Source: Corynebacterium tuberculostearicum
GTDB lineage: Bacteria; Actinomycetota; Actinomycetes; Mycobacteriales; Mycobacteriaceae
DNA length: 64,000 nt
Reading direction: 5' to 3'
Assembly: GCF_016894265.1 (NCBI RefSeq)
Contig: NZ_CP069791.1
Span: 1,860,001-1,924,000 of the forward strand
Shown here: in pieces, positions 50,639 through 59,086 of the stretch
How positions within the stretch are numbered: the first letter of the stretch is position 1
Layout: each line of letters starts with the position of its first letter
Position numbers and translations under genes: made by a program
The notes under the pieces: model-generated
The model's input: only the letters and a program-made list of their open reading frames with translations
Told to the model about the DNA's origin: nothing
Database searches by the model: none

Positions 50639-50923
50639 ATGCTCCTCACATTAATCCCTGCCGCTATCACTGCGTTCGAGCTCTGGTCTGCATGGAAGAC
50701 CCTAAAGAAGCCAGTTTCTTCCCCTATGCTGGTTATAGACGCAATCTTCACGGTCGCCATCATTGCTCTTGTCGGCATCGCAATGCCGTGGTACCGAGCA
50801 GTAGATTTTGGATGGTGGTACGCGATTGTTACCGCTGGCTTCCTGCACATCGGTGCCATCGCTTGGCGCCTAGACTCTCTCCACAGTAAGAAATCTACAA
50901 AGTCTCCCAAATCTCCACATTGA
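50639..50923 (+). CDS. Small membrane protein of the regulator/hydrolase operon
   Basis: A 94-residue protein with three hydrophobic helices (about 2-18, 30-49, 57-75) and a Lys/Ser-rich tail (K-K-S-T-K-S-P-K-S-P-H). It starts 9 bp after the hydrolase stop, with AGGA upstream. The family is not recognised. It is always plausible as a partner of the exported hydrolase. Its last codons include the first copy of an 18-bp direct repeat. Confidence 0.75.
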   Translation: MLLTLIPAAITAFELWSAWKTLKKPVSSPMLVIDAIFTVAIIALVGIAMPWYRAVDFGWWYAIVTAGFLHIGAIAWRLDSLHSKKSTKSPKSPH

Positions 50924-50945
50924 GCCGAAAGTCTCCCAAATCTCC
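50899..50945 (+). repeat. 18-bp direct repeat upstream of the AAA ATPase gene
   Basis: Two perfect copies of AAAGTCTCCCAAATCTCC, at 50899-50916 and 50928-50945, 29 bp apart. The second copy covers the expected -35 region of a promoter whose -10 is TACACT (50957-50962), with the ATG 6 bp later. A regulatory role is inferred. Confidence 0.75.
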
Positions 50946-50968
50946 GGCAAACGGGTTACACTAGCCGC

Positions 50969-52090
50969 ATGGACAACCCATTCCGCCCGACATTCGGCGC
51001 CCCTCCCCTGTTCTGGGTCGGCCGCGGCGTCGTGCTCGATAGTTTCCGCACCGCCCTCGATGGTTCGGCAGGCAATGCCTCCCGTTCCATGGTGCTAAGC
51101 GGCGCTAGGGGCATCGGCAAAACGGTCCTCATCAACGAGTTGGAAGACATTGCTGAAGCGCGCGGTTGGGTAACGCTGCGTGCCTCCGGGCGCTCCACCA
51201 TGGTGGAGGAACTGGTCAACACCACGATTCCGAGGCTTCTCGAGCGGCTCTCGCCCAGCGATAAGAAGAAGGTCAGCCGCATCGGCATCGGCGGCGTAGG
51301 ATCGATTGGCTTCGACCACCAGAAGGAAGACCGCTTCACCCCCACGTTGAATACCCGCCTACGCGAGCTATCCGCCGAGCTAAACGGCACCGGCATCCTC
51401 CTTACCATCGATGAGGTCCAAGACGCCGACGTCGAAGAGCTCACCACCATCGCCGTGGCCTACCAAGACTTGGTGCGCGATGAAATCGACATCGCCTTGG
51501 TGGCCGCTGGCCTGCCGCAGGGGGTCAACCACTTGCTGGACCTGCCCGGGGTCACCTTCCTGCGCCGGGCCCAGAAATTCGTGCTCGGTCCCTTATCGCC
51601 GGCCAATGCGGAGCAGGCGCTCGAACATACAGCCTCGGGGTCGGGACTGGAGTTTAGCCAGGACGCGATTACGAACGCCGCCGCGCTCACCCGCGGCTAC
51701 CCCTACCTCGTGCAATTGGTGGGCTCGCTGGCTTGGGAGCGCAGTCGCCGGAATCAAGAAAGCGGCATTTCCCAGCAGACAATTGCCTCCATCGCCCCGG
51801 ACGCAATATCAATCATGGGCGCGCAGGTGCACCAGCCTGCGACGCTGGCCCTGCCGCCGGCGCAGCGGGAGTTCCTGGAGGCGATGGCCGCAGTCGAAGT
51901 CGATGGCATCGCCACCATCGCAGACATCGCGGGCCACATGGACCGCACGGTGCGCTCCTTGTCGGCCACCCGCCAGCGGCTTATCGACGCCGACCTCATC
52001 GAACCCACCGCCCATGGCAAGCTACGCTACGTCATTCCCTATATGGGCGAATACTTCACCACCACGGATAGCCGCGGGCGCGTCGATTAA
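50969..52090 (+). CDS. AAA/STAND-like ATPase with C-terminal winged helix
   Basis: A 373-residue protein resembling ORC/Cdc6-type or AAA_16 ATPases. Walker A G-A-R-G-I-G-K-T (45-52), Walker B L-L-T-I-D-E-V-Q-D (about 144-152), R-G-Y-P-Y-L-V-Q-L-V-G (sensor-2 region). The C-terminal winged helix includes A-D-I-A-G-H-M-D-R-T-V-R-S-L-S-A-T-R-Q-R-L-I-D-A-D-L-I. Function unknown; related proteins are regulators, mobile-element or defence ATPases. The leaderless start is supported by TACACT 6 bp upstream. The 3' end overlaps the converging MetE-like gene by 4 bp. Confidence 0.82.
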   Translation: MDNPFRPTFGAPPLFWVGRGVVLDSFRTALDGSAGNASRSMVLSGARGIGKTVLINELEDIAEARGWVTLRASGRSTMVEELVNTTIPRLLERLSPSDKKKVSRIGIGGVGSIGFDHQKEDRFTPTLNTRLRELSAELNGTGILLTIDEVQDADVEELTTIAVAYQDLVRDEIDIALVAAGLPQGVNHLLDLPGVTFLRRAQKFVLGPLSPANAEQALEHTASGSGLEFSQDAITNAAALTRGYPYLVQLVGSLAWERSRRNQESGISQQTIASIAPDAISIMGAQVHQPATLALPPAQREFLEAMAAVEVDGIATIADIAGHMDRTVRSLSATRQRLIDADLIEPTAHGKLRYVIPYMGEYFTTTDSRGRVD

Positions 52091-53001
52091 AGATCGCCGG
52101 CGTCGCGGACGAGGATGCCCGCCACCTCAGCGGCAAAAGAGTAGCTGTGCGCTGCCTTGTCCACCGGCCACGGGAAGATATCAACCTGCCCTGGAATTCG
52201 CTCCCGTGATAGCCCCATGCGGTCGAAGTGCTGAGCAATAGAAATAGCTTCCGTGCGAGCATCGTGCCCTGCCACGCCGAGACCAACGCGAGCGCCACCA
52301 TCAATCCACTGCCCCAAGCCATCGAGATGCTCGGGCGAGGCTAGACCAGCGAAATCGAGCAGTACCGTCTTCGCTCCCACTTCCCATAGTGGCTCGCGAA
52401 GCCGGAGGTAGTCCGCGCAAAACTCCGCCAGTGTCGCGTTGACTTGGTCCGCGGGAACAGCCCTAATCGTATCGAAGTCGGTGGTGCCTGGAAGGGTGCC
52501 CGACAGGACGTGGGCAAGCAGGGGCTCGTCCAGCTGGACCCGCACTTCTGCCCCAAAGCGCTGTGCTACCTGTGCCTTGTGTTCCTGAATTCCGGCCAAT
52601 AGAGCACCACACAAGTCCCGGAACGCACCCGAATCAGTAATCGCGCGGTGCCCGTTTCCTAGCTCCACAGCGGCCGCCAAACTCCACGGGCCTACCGCTT
52701 GGACCTTGATGCGCGGAACTGACTCGCCCCACACCTCCTGAATCTCGTCCAGATCCCGGCTCATCTGGTCGCCTATCCGATGCGAGATGAGCTGCGGCCG
52801 ATCGCTGAGCACCCATGAGCGCGGTCCGCGGTCAATGGAGACTGCTTCCAACAAGCCCGCTGTTCGCCCAATTGCCCCAGCGTGAATCCCGCGGTCCGGC
52901 AATTGCGGAAGGTGCGGGAGACCACCCGTCTCGCCCATCACGATGTCTGCCGCCTCACTCATGGAGTATCCCGGCATAGGGCCTAAGCCAAAAGCGTCCA
53001 T
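52087..53001 (-). CDS. MetE-like (vitamin B12-independent methionine synthase II family) protein
   Basis: A 304-residue protein like the C-terminal half of MetE (UROD/MetE-like fold): G-P-M-P-G-Y-S-M-S-E-A near the N-terminus, Q-L-D-E-P-L-L-A (substrate site), G-V-A-G-H-D-A-R-T-E. Stand-alone members near mnmA are common in actinobacteria but their reaction is unproven; the zinc-ligand set of MetE is not clearly complete. The ATG at 53001 follows GAGG with a 5-bp gap. It is downstream of mnmA in the same direction, with a broken PH-domain gene on the other strand between them. Confidence 0.8.
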   Translation of the reverse strand: MDAFGLGPMPGYSMSEAADIVMGETGGLPHLPQLPDRGIHAGAIGRTAGLLEAVSIDRGPRSWVLSDRPQLISHRIGDQMSRDLDEIQEVWGESVPRIKVQAVGPWSLAAAVELGNGHRAITDSGAFRDLCGALLAGIQEHKAQVAQRFGAEVRVQLDEPLLAHVLSGTLPGTTDFDTIRAVPADQVNATLAEFCADYLRLREPLWEVGAKTVLLDFAGLASPEHLDGLGQWIDGGARVGLGVAGHDARTEAISIAQHFDRMGLSRERIPGQVDIFPWPVDKAAHSYSFAAEVAGILVRDAGDL

Positions 53002-53078
53002 ATTCACCTCGGCGCTAGTATTATTTTTCAGAATTATCTACCCGATACGCGACGTATCACTTGGAAAGGAACCTTACT

Positions 53079-53446
53079 ATGGGCGTGGAAAAATACTCCG
53101 GCTGGACCTTCTACAACGAGTGCGAAATTCCCCAGGACATTTCCACTGTTTTGGCCGAACAGGAATATCCCGTCTGCGCTTTCAAGACAGTCCGCGACGC
53201 CGCCGTATTTACCAATAGGCGCCTCATCATCCGCGACGCTCAAGGCCTTACAGGCAAAAGGTAGAGATGTACTCCCTGCCCTATTCCTCCATTAACATGT
53301 GGTCCACGGAAAACGCGGGAAAGCTCCTTGACTTCAATGCTGAGCTGCAGCTGTGGACGAGGGCTGGCGAATTCAAAATCAACATTGGCCCCGATATCGA
53401 TGTCCGAGCGCTAGATCGGCTCATTGCCAACTGCGTGCTTAATTAG
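53079..53446 (+). pseudogene. Bacterial PH-domain protein, frameshifted
   Basis: A reading frame starting at ATG 53079 (GGAAAGGA upstream) encodes Y-S-G-W-T-F-Y ... F-T-N-R-R-L-I-I-R-D-A-Q-G-L-T-G-K and stops at 53264. In the next frame the sequence continues smoothly as K-V-E-M-Y-S-L-P-Y-S-S-I-N-M-W-S-T to a stop at 53446. The junction is the run of four A (53256-53259); five A would restore one frame of about 122 residues, typical of YvbH-type PH-domain proteins (PF08000 type). This is either a true one-base deletion or a sequencing error. The end overlaps mnmA by 8 bp. Confidence 0.85.
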
Positions 53447-54524
53447 TTCCACAGATGGTGCCGGAGCCGATAACGATGTCTCCCAGCTTATCCGGCGAAG
53501 GCAAGTACAGCACCGCCGCTTGGCCGCGGGCGACACCAGATAGCGGCTCCTTGAGTTCGAGGTGCATTTCGTCCGCCTCGCGGTCAACGTGGGCGGTACA
53601 TGGCACCACGGAGCCGTGTGCGCGCACCTGAACCTCGCACTCGAAATCCCCATCCATGCCTGGGTGGAGGTACTTCAGGCGATCGGCCTGAATCGAGGTT
53701 ACGGCCAAGTCCTCGCGGGCGCCGACGGTAACCGTGCCGGTAGCAGCATCAATATCGGTGACGTAGCGGGGGCGGCCGTCGGCAGCCGGCGCCTTGATGT
53801 CTAGGCCCTTGCGCTGGCCGATGGTGTAGTTCCACGCACCATCGTGCTCCTTGAGCTCCGTGCCCTGTTGATCCACGATCATGCCGGGGCGAAGCCCAAT
53901 GCGTGCACCCAGAAACGCCTGCGTATTACCGTCGGGAATGAAGCAAATGTCATAGGAATCCGGCTTCTTCGCGGTGGAAAATCCGTGTGCTGCGGCTTCC
54001 TCGCGGATCTGTGGTTTGGGGGTGTCGCCGATGGGGAAAAAGCAGTGCTCCAACTCCTCAGCCGAAATCACGCCGAGCACATAAGATTGATCCTTATTTT
54101 CGTCCAAAGACCGGCGCATGTAGCCGTCTTCATCGATGGTTGCATAGTGGCCCGTCGCAACCGCATCGAAGCCAAGCGCCATGCCCTTTTGCAGCAGCGC
54201 TCGGAACTTAATCTTCTCGTTGCAGCGCAGGCAGGGATTGGGTGTCTCACCGCGGGCGTAGGAATCCACGAAGTCCGTAATGACCTCTTCTTTGAATTCT
54301 TCTGAAAAGTCCCACACATAAAAGGGAATGCCCAGCTTATCGCAGATACGACGGGCGTCGGCCGAATCCTCCAACGAACAGCAACCGCGGGCCTTTTCCC
54401 TGGTCTGCTGCGCGTCTTTGTGCAGCGCGAGGTGAACGCCAATCACCTCGTGGCCGGCTTCTACTGCACGGGCGGCGGCAACCGATGAGTCCACGCCGCC
54501 GGACATGGCAACCAATACTCGCAT
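53439..54524 (-). CDS. mnmA: tRNA-specific 2-thiouridylase
   Basis: A 361-residue enzyme adding sulfur to U34 of tRNA(Glu/Gln/Lys) wobble positions. PP-loop S-G-G-V-D-S-S, first catalytic Cys in N-P-C-L-R-C-N, second in [12 protein letters not shown], and Q-R-K-G-L in the central domain. Sulfur comes from a cysteine desulfurase, one of which is encoded at 57971-59086. The ATG at 54524 follows GGGGAG. The two Glu and one Gln tRNA genes in this window have C34, so they are not direct substrates. Confidence 0.96.
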   Translation of the reverse strand: MRVLVAMSGGVDSSVAAARAVEAGHEVIGVHLALHKDAQQTREKARGCCSLEDSADARRICDKLGIPFYVWDFSEEFKEEVITDFVDSYARGETPNPCLRCNEKIKFRALLQKGMALGFDAVATGHYATIDEDGYMRRSLDENKDQSYVLGVISAEELEHCFFPIGDTPKPQIREEAAAHGFSTAKKPDSYDICFIPDGNTQAFLGARIGLRPGMIVDQQGTELKEHDGAWNYTIGQRKGLDIKAPAADGRPRYVTDIDAATGTVTVGAREDLAVTSIQADRLKYLHPGMDGDFECEVQVRAHGSVVPCTAHVDREADEMHLELKEPLSGVARGQAAVLYLPSPDKLGDIVIGSGTICGTN

Positions 54525-54618
54525 TGTGCTCCCCATTTCACCTTGACTACAGGCCCGAAAGTCTACTCCCTAGCCCCAACGCGGTTTAAATCGAATCCAT
54601 TCCCTAAGCTTGTGTGAC

Positions 54619-55455
54619 ATGGGCAGAAAGCGAGCTTCCACCGATCCGGGAATCACCGGCACCTACGACATTTCTACCGGCACGGCCGAGGTAGTGCCGG
54701 ATGAGTTTCGCGACGGTGCCTATATTCTCAACGTTAATGGCGTGCCAAGCAGCCACATTGTGCTCGGTGAACCGGAGGAACTGGAGTTTGAGTACATGCG
54801 CTGGATTGCGGCGGCGGTTGAGCACCTCAATACTCGGCCCGCGAATAAGCTCCGCGTCACCCACCTAGGCGGCGCGGGTTGTTCCCTTCCGCGCTACTTC
54901 GCTAGCAGACTCCCGGGCAGCCGCCACACAGTGGTGGAGCTGGATGCCAAGCTGGGCGAATTGGTGCGTACGCTTTTCGACGTCCCCCGTTCCCCCACCG
55001 TCAAAATCCGCGCCGGCGAAGCACGCAAAGAAACCGAGGGGTTCCTTCCGTCCAGCCGCGACATCATCATCCGCGATGTCTTCGCAGGCGATAAGACACC
55101 CGCCAACCTCACCACCGTGGAATTCTTTCAGGCTGCAAAGCAGTCGCTGGCGGCGGGCGGCCTCTACGTAGCCAACTGCGGAGACCATTCCGATCTCCAG
55201 CTGGCAAAGAGCGAGCTCGCGGGCCTGGATAAGGTATTTGACCACCTCGCCGTCATCGCGGACCCACCGATGCTCAAAGGCCGGCGCTACGGGAACATCA
55301 TCCTGGTGGCCTCAGATACAGAAATGCCAGCCGAGGGCTCCGTCGAAGCCGCCCAGCTGGCAAAGGCACTCCTTGGCGGGGCAGTGCCCGCCCATTACAA
55401 AGACGAGGCCTGGACCCGCGCGTTTTTCACCGGCGCTACTGCAGCACGCGATTAA
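54619..55455 (+). CDS. Spermidine-synthase-like protein
   Basis: A 278-residue Rossmann-fold protein of the spermidine-synthase-like methyltransferase superfamily. Glycine-rich cofactor loop in T-H-L-G-G-A-G-C-S-L-P-R-Y, acidic V-V-E-L-D after beta 2, and I-I-R-D-V-F-A-G-D. The polyamine-binding Asp set of true spermidine synthases is not evident, so it may use S-adenosylmethionine or decarboxylated SAM for another reaction. Leaderless start: TAAGCT at 54604-54609, ATG at 54619. The 3' end overlaps the converging muramidase gene by 20 bp. Confidence 0.8.
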   Translation: MGRKRASTDPGITGTYDISTGTAEVVPDEFRDGAYILNVNGVPSSHIVLGEPEELEFEYMRWIAAAVEHLNTRPANKLRVTHLGGAGCSLPRYFASRLPGSRHTVVELDAKLGELVRTLFDVPRSPTVKIRAGEARKETEGFLPSSRDIIIRDVFAGDKTPANLTTVEFFQAAKQSLAAGGLYVANCGDHSDLQLAKSELAGLDKVFDHLAVIADPPMLKGRRYGNIILVASDTEMPAEGSVEAAQLAKALLGGAVPAHYKDEAWTRAFFTGATAARD

Positions 55456-56596
55456 GCAGCGTAGCTACCTGCGCCGCGTCGAAATCAGGCACGTCAGCGC
55501 CGGCGTTCTTGGCGGCATTCTTAGCTTCCGATACCTCCGACTCGGAGACGTTGCCAGATTTCACGTTGTTTACGTGACCAGCATTGTCCAGCAGGATAGC
55601 TAGGTCGCTGACGGAGAAGTTGCCCTTGGCCATATCGCCTAGGTCCTCCACCGGAAGAGCATCCTTGTCCTTAAGGGTCTTTACGAAGCCAGCCAGGCCC
55701 TCCGCCGCTTGGGGATCGAGGCCGGACTTTTCGGCGGCGTCGGCAAGCTGCGGAATCGCAATCAGCCCCGCCGCCAGGGCCAAAATAGCACCGATGAGCG
55801 GCGTACTATCCGAGCTCAAGTCAAGCCCATCGCTGACAACCAGCTGCTCTAGCGCGCCGCCGACGTCGACGTAATTGCCGTCACTGAAAGACTGCAGCTG
55901 CTGCTTGGAACCATTAAACAGGTTCATATCGACGTCGGTAGAAATGCCTGCTACCTTGCCAGAACCAGAACGCTGCCAGAAGGAAAGTTCCTTCCATCCG
56001 CCCACCGCTTCAGGCGCCTGGTCCTGATAGGCTGCAAGCCACAGTGGCATATCCGAGAACTTCTGGGAGTTATTCATCTGCCCCATCCAGAAGTACTTGT
56101 AGGTGTAAATCATGGGCGTGCGGCCGGTAAGACGCTTGAGCTCGCTAGTAAATTCTTCAATCCACTGCTCCAGCTGTGCCGCAGACTTTCCTTCCGCCAC
56201 CTCGATATCAAGTGCAGGAGGCAATGTCTGATCTGGGGCAAGGGCGATCTGCGCGGCAAAGTTGGCCGCCTGAGTCTTGGCGTCGCCAGCCGGACGTGCG
56301 TAGTGGTATGCACCGGTCTTGAGTCCAGCAGCATTAGCCGCCTGAATATCCTGTACGTAGTGGGGGTTTACCCAATCCCCGCCTTCGGTAGCCTTCACGA
56401 ACGCAAAGGACTGTCCGTCGGACCGCACTTTAGACCAATCGATGGGCGTACCGCCCGGATGCTGGTGCGCCGCCACGTCAACGCCCTTTGGCGCACCAAA
56501 GTTCACCGCCTGGGCAACAGCGGTACCACTTACAGCTAGTGCAGCCACGGTGACTACCGCAGTAATGCTCTTTCGGAGTGCCTTCTTTGAAGTCAT
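55436..56596 (-). CDS. Secreted GH25 muramidase with C-terminal extension
   Basis: A 386-residue exported protein with a signal peptide (about 1-30, A-V-A-Q-A). GH25 lysozyme domain, about 34-230: G-V-D-V-A-A-H-Q-H-P, F-A-F-V-K-A-T-E-G, L-D-I-E-V-A-E-G (catalytic Asp/Glu), W-L-A-A-Y, F-W-Q-R-S-G-S-G and a final D-V-D-M-N. It cleaves the glycan chain of peptidoglycan. The extra 150 residues hold a hydrophobic stretch (L-I-G-A-I-L-A-L-A-A-G-L-I) and a helical tail of unknown role; it is not a known repeat-type wall-binding module. It faces the HNH gene across a 200-bp gap. Confidence 0.9.
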   Translation of the reverse strand: MTSKKALRKSITAVVTVAALAVSGTAVAQAVNFGAPKGVDVAAHQHPGGTPIDWSKVRSDGQSFAFVKATEGGDWVNPHYVQDIQAANAAGLKTGAYHYARPAGDAKTQAANFAAQIALAPDQTLPPALDIEVAEGKSAAQLEQWIEEFTSELKRLTGRTPMIYTYKYFWMGQMNNSQKFSDMPLWLAAYQDQAPEAVGGWKELSFWQRSGSGKVAGISTDVDMNLFNGSKQQLQSFSDGNYVDVGGALEQLVVSDGLDLSSDSTPLIGAILALAAGLIAIPQLADAAEKSGLDPQAAEGLAGFVKTLKDKDALPVEDLGDMAKGNFSVSDLAILLDNAGHVNNVKSGNVSESEVSEAKNAAKNAGADVPDFDAAQVATLLNRVLQ

Positions 56597-56725
56597 GCGC
56601 GTGAGTCTAGCAACGCCTTCACTCCTGTCACATCTTTAACACGCACCACTGGAGATAATTTTCTTTACTTCCGTTTCTTCCTCCTGGGAATACAACCTTT
56701 TAGAACACATATTTGCCCATAACCC

Positions 56726-56754
56726 TTGAAAAGCGGCAGGACACGGCTTAAAAT
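56726..56754 (+). promoter_or_regulatory. Strong sigma-70-type promoter upstream of the HNH gene
   Basis: TTGAAA (56726-56731), spacer of exactly 17 bp, then TAAAAT (56749-56754). This is one of the best promoters by sequence in the window. The transcript would start near the ATG at 56762. Confidence 0.75.
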
Positions 56755-56761
56755 GAACACC

Positions 56762-56830
56762 ATGAAGCTACGCACACTAGTTCTACTAATCGGGGGATTT
56801 AATCTTGGACGCCTACTACATAGTCAATGA
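56762..56830 (+). CDS. Possible 22-codon upstream ORF overlapping the HNH gene
   Basis: The ATG is 7 bp past the -10 box, in leaderless position. It encodes a hydrophobic, weakly basic peptide starting M-K-L-R-T-L-V-L-L-I-G-G-F. It overlaps the first 26 bases of the HNH gene in another frame. Translation could feed ribosomes to the TTG start at 56805, or it may be the remnant of a small membrane protein. It could also be chance. Confidence 0.4.
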   Translation: MKLRTLVLLIGGFNLGRLLHSQ

Positions 56831-57974
56831 CCCCAACGATCCGCTAGCAGTTAAAGCCACAGAAATCCGGAAGCAAGAATACCTATTCTGGAATGAGGTG
56901 AAGCCAGACCTAGAAGAAGATTTCGATATATCTTGCCACACACTTTCCACCCGCACGGGCTTAAGTGAGCGGCGCACGCGGGACATAACCATGGCCCTTT
57001 ATCGACTCACAGAGCTACCACTCACGAAGGCGCTCCAAGAAACCTATTACTTCCTGGATTTCTCTCGTCTTATTACTATCGACGCCGTGCTGAGCAAGCT
57101 TGGCGACATCCTGGCCGAAGTTCTCGAGCGGATAGACCAAGAGCTTGCGCGTTACCTGACTCCCACAAAGCCCGGCCAGGTACTGCCTTCGAATACGAAT
57201 TTGCGGAGAAAACTTAATGGCCTCATCGCTGTAGAGGACCCAAACCCCAAAGAGGATACGGGGTCTGACACAGGGAACGACTCCTATTACACCTACCCCA
57301 GCTTCGGCGGAAAGGCCGGACTAGCAGTCGAATTCGATGAAGCAACCATGATAGCTATCGATGAACACGTCAGTAAGGCTGCCGAAGAGCATAATCTCAC
57401 CAAAGCTGAAGCGCTAGCCAAGTTGATTCTGGGCGAAATAGAGTCGCGGACGAAAGTGGTTGTTCACATGTACCGAGCCCACGACCAGGAGGCGGCTCCC
57501 GCATTTATCCGGGGATTCGGGTGGGTAAGCCCAGAGACCGCTGACAGTCTGTGCCCCACCCAGACGCGAGACATGGATCGTGCCAAAGGAATGGAGAGCG
57601 AAAGCTACGTCACTCCCCCGCTCATTGGCGCCTACGTAGAAGGCCGCGATGGCGTGTGCCGATTCCCGGGCTGCAATCGCCCCGCAGAAAACTGTCAAAA
57701 GGACCACCGAATTGACCATGCAAAGGGAGGGAAAACTTCGGGAAGCAACTTGGCCTCACTGTGCCAGCACCATCACAACATCAAAACTGATGGTGGCGCC
57801 TTCTACATCATGGATCCACATACTGGGGACATAGTATGGCTCTTTGATGACGGTCGCTGGGAATACGATGAGCCCCAAGGACCGCTAGCGCCCAAGAACA
57901 AGAACTGGGCACTAACGGTGGGCCAAGCTATCGCCGCCCGGCGGGCGGCGGCAAAGGAAAGGAATGATAGCTAG
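56805..57974 (+). CDS. HNH endonuclease signature protein (DUF222/13E12-like)
   Basis: A 389-residue protein. The N-terminal helical part is a short version of the DUF222 region often found in actinobacterial '13E12 repeat' proteins. The C-terminal HNH nuclease site (about 280-330) has C-R-F-P-G-C, K-D-H-R-I-D-H-A-K-G-G, N-L-A-S-L-C-Q-H-H-H-N-I-K. The TTG at 56805 follows CGGGGG; no better start exists. Base composition is more AT-rich than its neighbours, and such genes are numerous and mobile in actinobacteria, so acquisition by transfer is plausible. Biological role unknown. Confidence 0.85.
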   Translation: MDAYYIVNDPNDPLAVKATEIRKQEYLFWNEVKPDLEEDFDISCHTLSTRTGLSERRTRDITMALYRLTELPLTKALQETYYFLDFSRLITIDAVLSKLGDILAEVLERIDQELARYLTPTKPGQVLPSNTNLRRKLNGLIAVEDPNPKEDTGSDTGNDSYYTYPSFGGKAGLAVEFDEATMIAIDEHVSKAAEEHNLTKAEALAKLILGEIESRTKVVVHMYRAHDQEAAPAFIRGFGWVSPETADSLCPTQTRDMDRAKGMESESYVTPPLIGAYVEGRDGVCRFPGCNRPAENCQKDHRIDHAKGGKTSGSNLASLCQHHHNIKTDGGAFYIMDPHTGDIVWLFDDGRWEYDEPQGPLAPKNKNWALTVGQAIAARRAAAKERNDS

Positions 57975-59086
57975 ACGGAGCGGGCTCGGGAAATGACCTC
58001 CGGCAGATGAGCCAAGACGTAGTCAACGTCCTCGTCCGAAGTGAGTCGGCCAAGAGTAAAGCGAAGAGAACCAATACCTTCCGCCTCACTTACGCCCATT
58101 GCTTCGAGGACATGAGACATGCGGTTTACGCCTGCGCTGCAAGCGCTGCCGGTAGAGGCCTCGATCTGCAAGGAATCCAGCAGCATGATGAGGCTATCGC
58201 CGTCAGCACCGGGGAAAGAGACGTGCAGGTGGGAAGGCAAGCACGGCTCAGCGGAATTGACCACCGCGTCATCAATGGTGGCGAGAATTCCGTCGCGCAG
58301 CTTATTGCGGAGAGCCGCAATTCGCTCGCCTTGGATGGTGATTTCGGAGACTGATTCCTCCAGCGCTGCAGCCAGACCGGAAGCGCTCGCGACGTCTACG
58401 GTGCCTGGGCGAATACCTCGCTCTTGGCCGCCACCGTAGGCGATCGGCTGTGGCGCAGGGCTGCGCTTGGCCAAAAGCAGGCCGATGCCGCGGGGACCGC
58501 CGAACTTGTGGGCACTGGCGGCGAGGCTGGTGACCCCTAGCGAGGAAAAGTTGATGGGGACTTTGCCCACGGCTTGGACCGCGTCGACGTGCACGGGCGT
58601 GCCTGTCGCATTCGCTCGGGCTGCGATCTCTTCGATTGGCTGAATGGCGCCGGTTTCGTTGTTGGCCCACATGCAGGTAGCGACGTCGGCAAGCGTGTCT
58701 AGGACCGACAGATCTGCGATGTGCCCAGAACGGTCGACGGGAAGGATATCGACGGCCGCTCCGGTTTTCTCCAGCTTAGAGACAGTATCGCGCACGGCGG
58801 GGTGCTCGATATCGGTAGAAATAATGCGGTTTGTTTGCCCAGCCGCGTAGAGCCCCTGAATGGCGATATTGTCCGCCTCGGTGCCTGAAGAGGTGAAGAT
58901 GACTTCGATGGGCTCGCAGCCGAGGAGGGAAGCCACCTTTTCGCGGGCATCATCCAGCACGGACCGAGCCTTGCGGCCGGAACCATACTGCGCGCCGGAG
59001 TTGAGGGAGCCGGCCGCCGCCACCCACGCGTCAATCGCGCTCTGGCGCATCGGCTGGGTAGCGGCATAGTCGAAGTAGTGCGGCAT
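57971..59086 (-). CDS. Cysteine desulfurase (NifS/IscS-like)
   Basis: A 371-residue PLP-dependent enzyme releasing sulfur from cysteine. PLP Lys in S-A-H-K-F-G-G-P-R-G, persulfide Cys in S-T-G-S-A-C-S-A-G, and H-V-D-A-V-Q. It can serve Fe-S assembly, NAD synthesis or tRNA thiolation (mnmA lies 3.5 kb away in the same direction). The C. glutamicum gene at this place is called nadS, but specificity is not visible. The ATG overlaps the etfA stop, so it is co-transcribed with etfB-etfA. Confidence 0.94.
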   Translation of the reverse strand: MPHYFDYAATQPMRQSAIDAWVAAAGSLNSGAQYGSGRKARSVLDDAREKVASLLGCEPIEVIFTSSGTEADNIAIQGLYAAGQTNRIISTDIEHPAVRDTVSKLEKTGAAVDILPVDRSGHIADLSVLDTLADVATCMWANNETGAIQPIEEIAARANATGTPVHVDAVQAVGKVPINFSSLGVTSLAASAHKFGGPRGIGLLLAKRSPAPQPIAYGGGQERGIRPGTVDVASASGLAAALEESVSEITIQGERIAALRNKLRDGILATIDDAVVNSAEPCLPSHLHVSFPGADGDSLIMLLDSLQIEASTGSACSAGVNRMSHVLEAMGVSEAEGIGSLRFTLGRLTSDEDVDYVLAHLPEVISRARSV

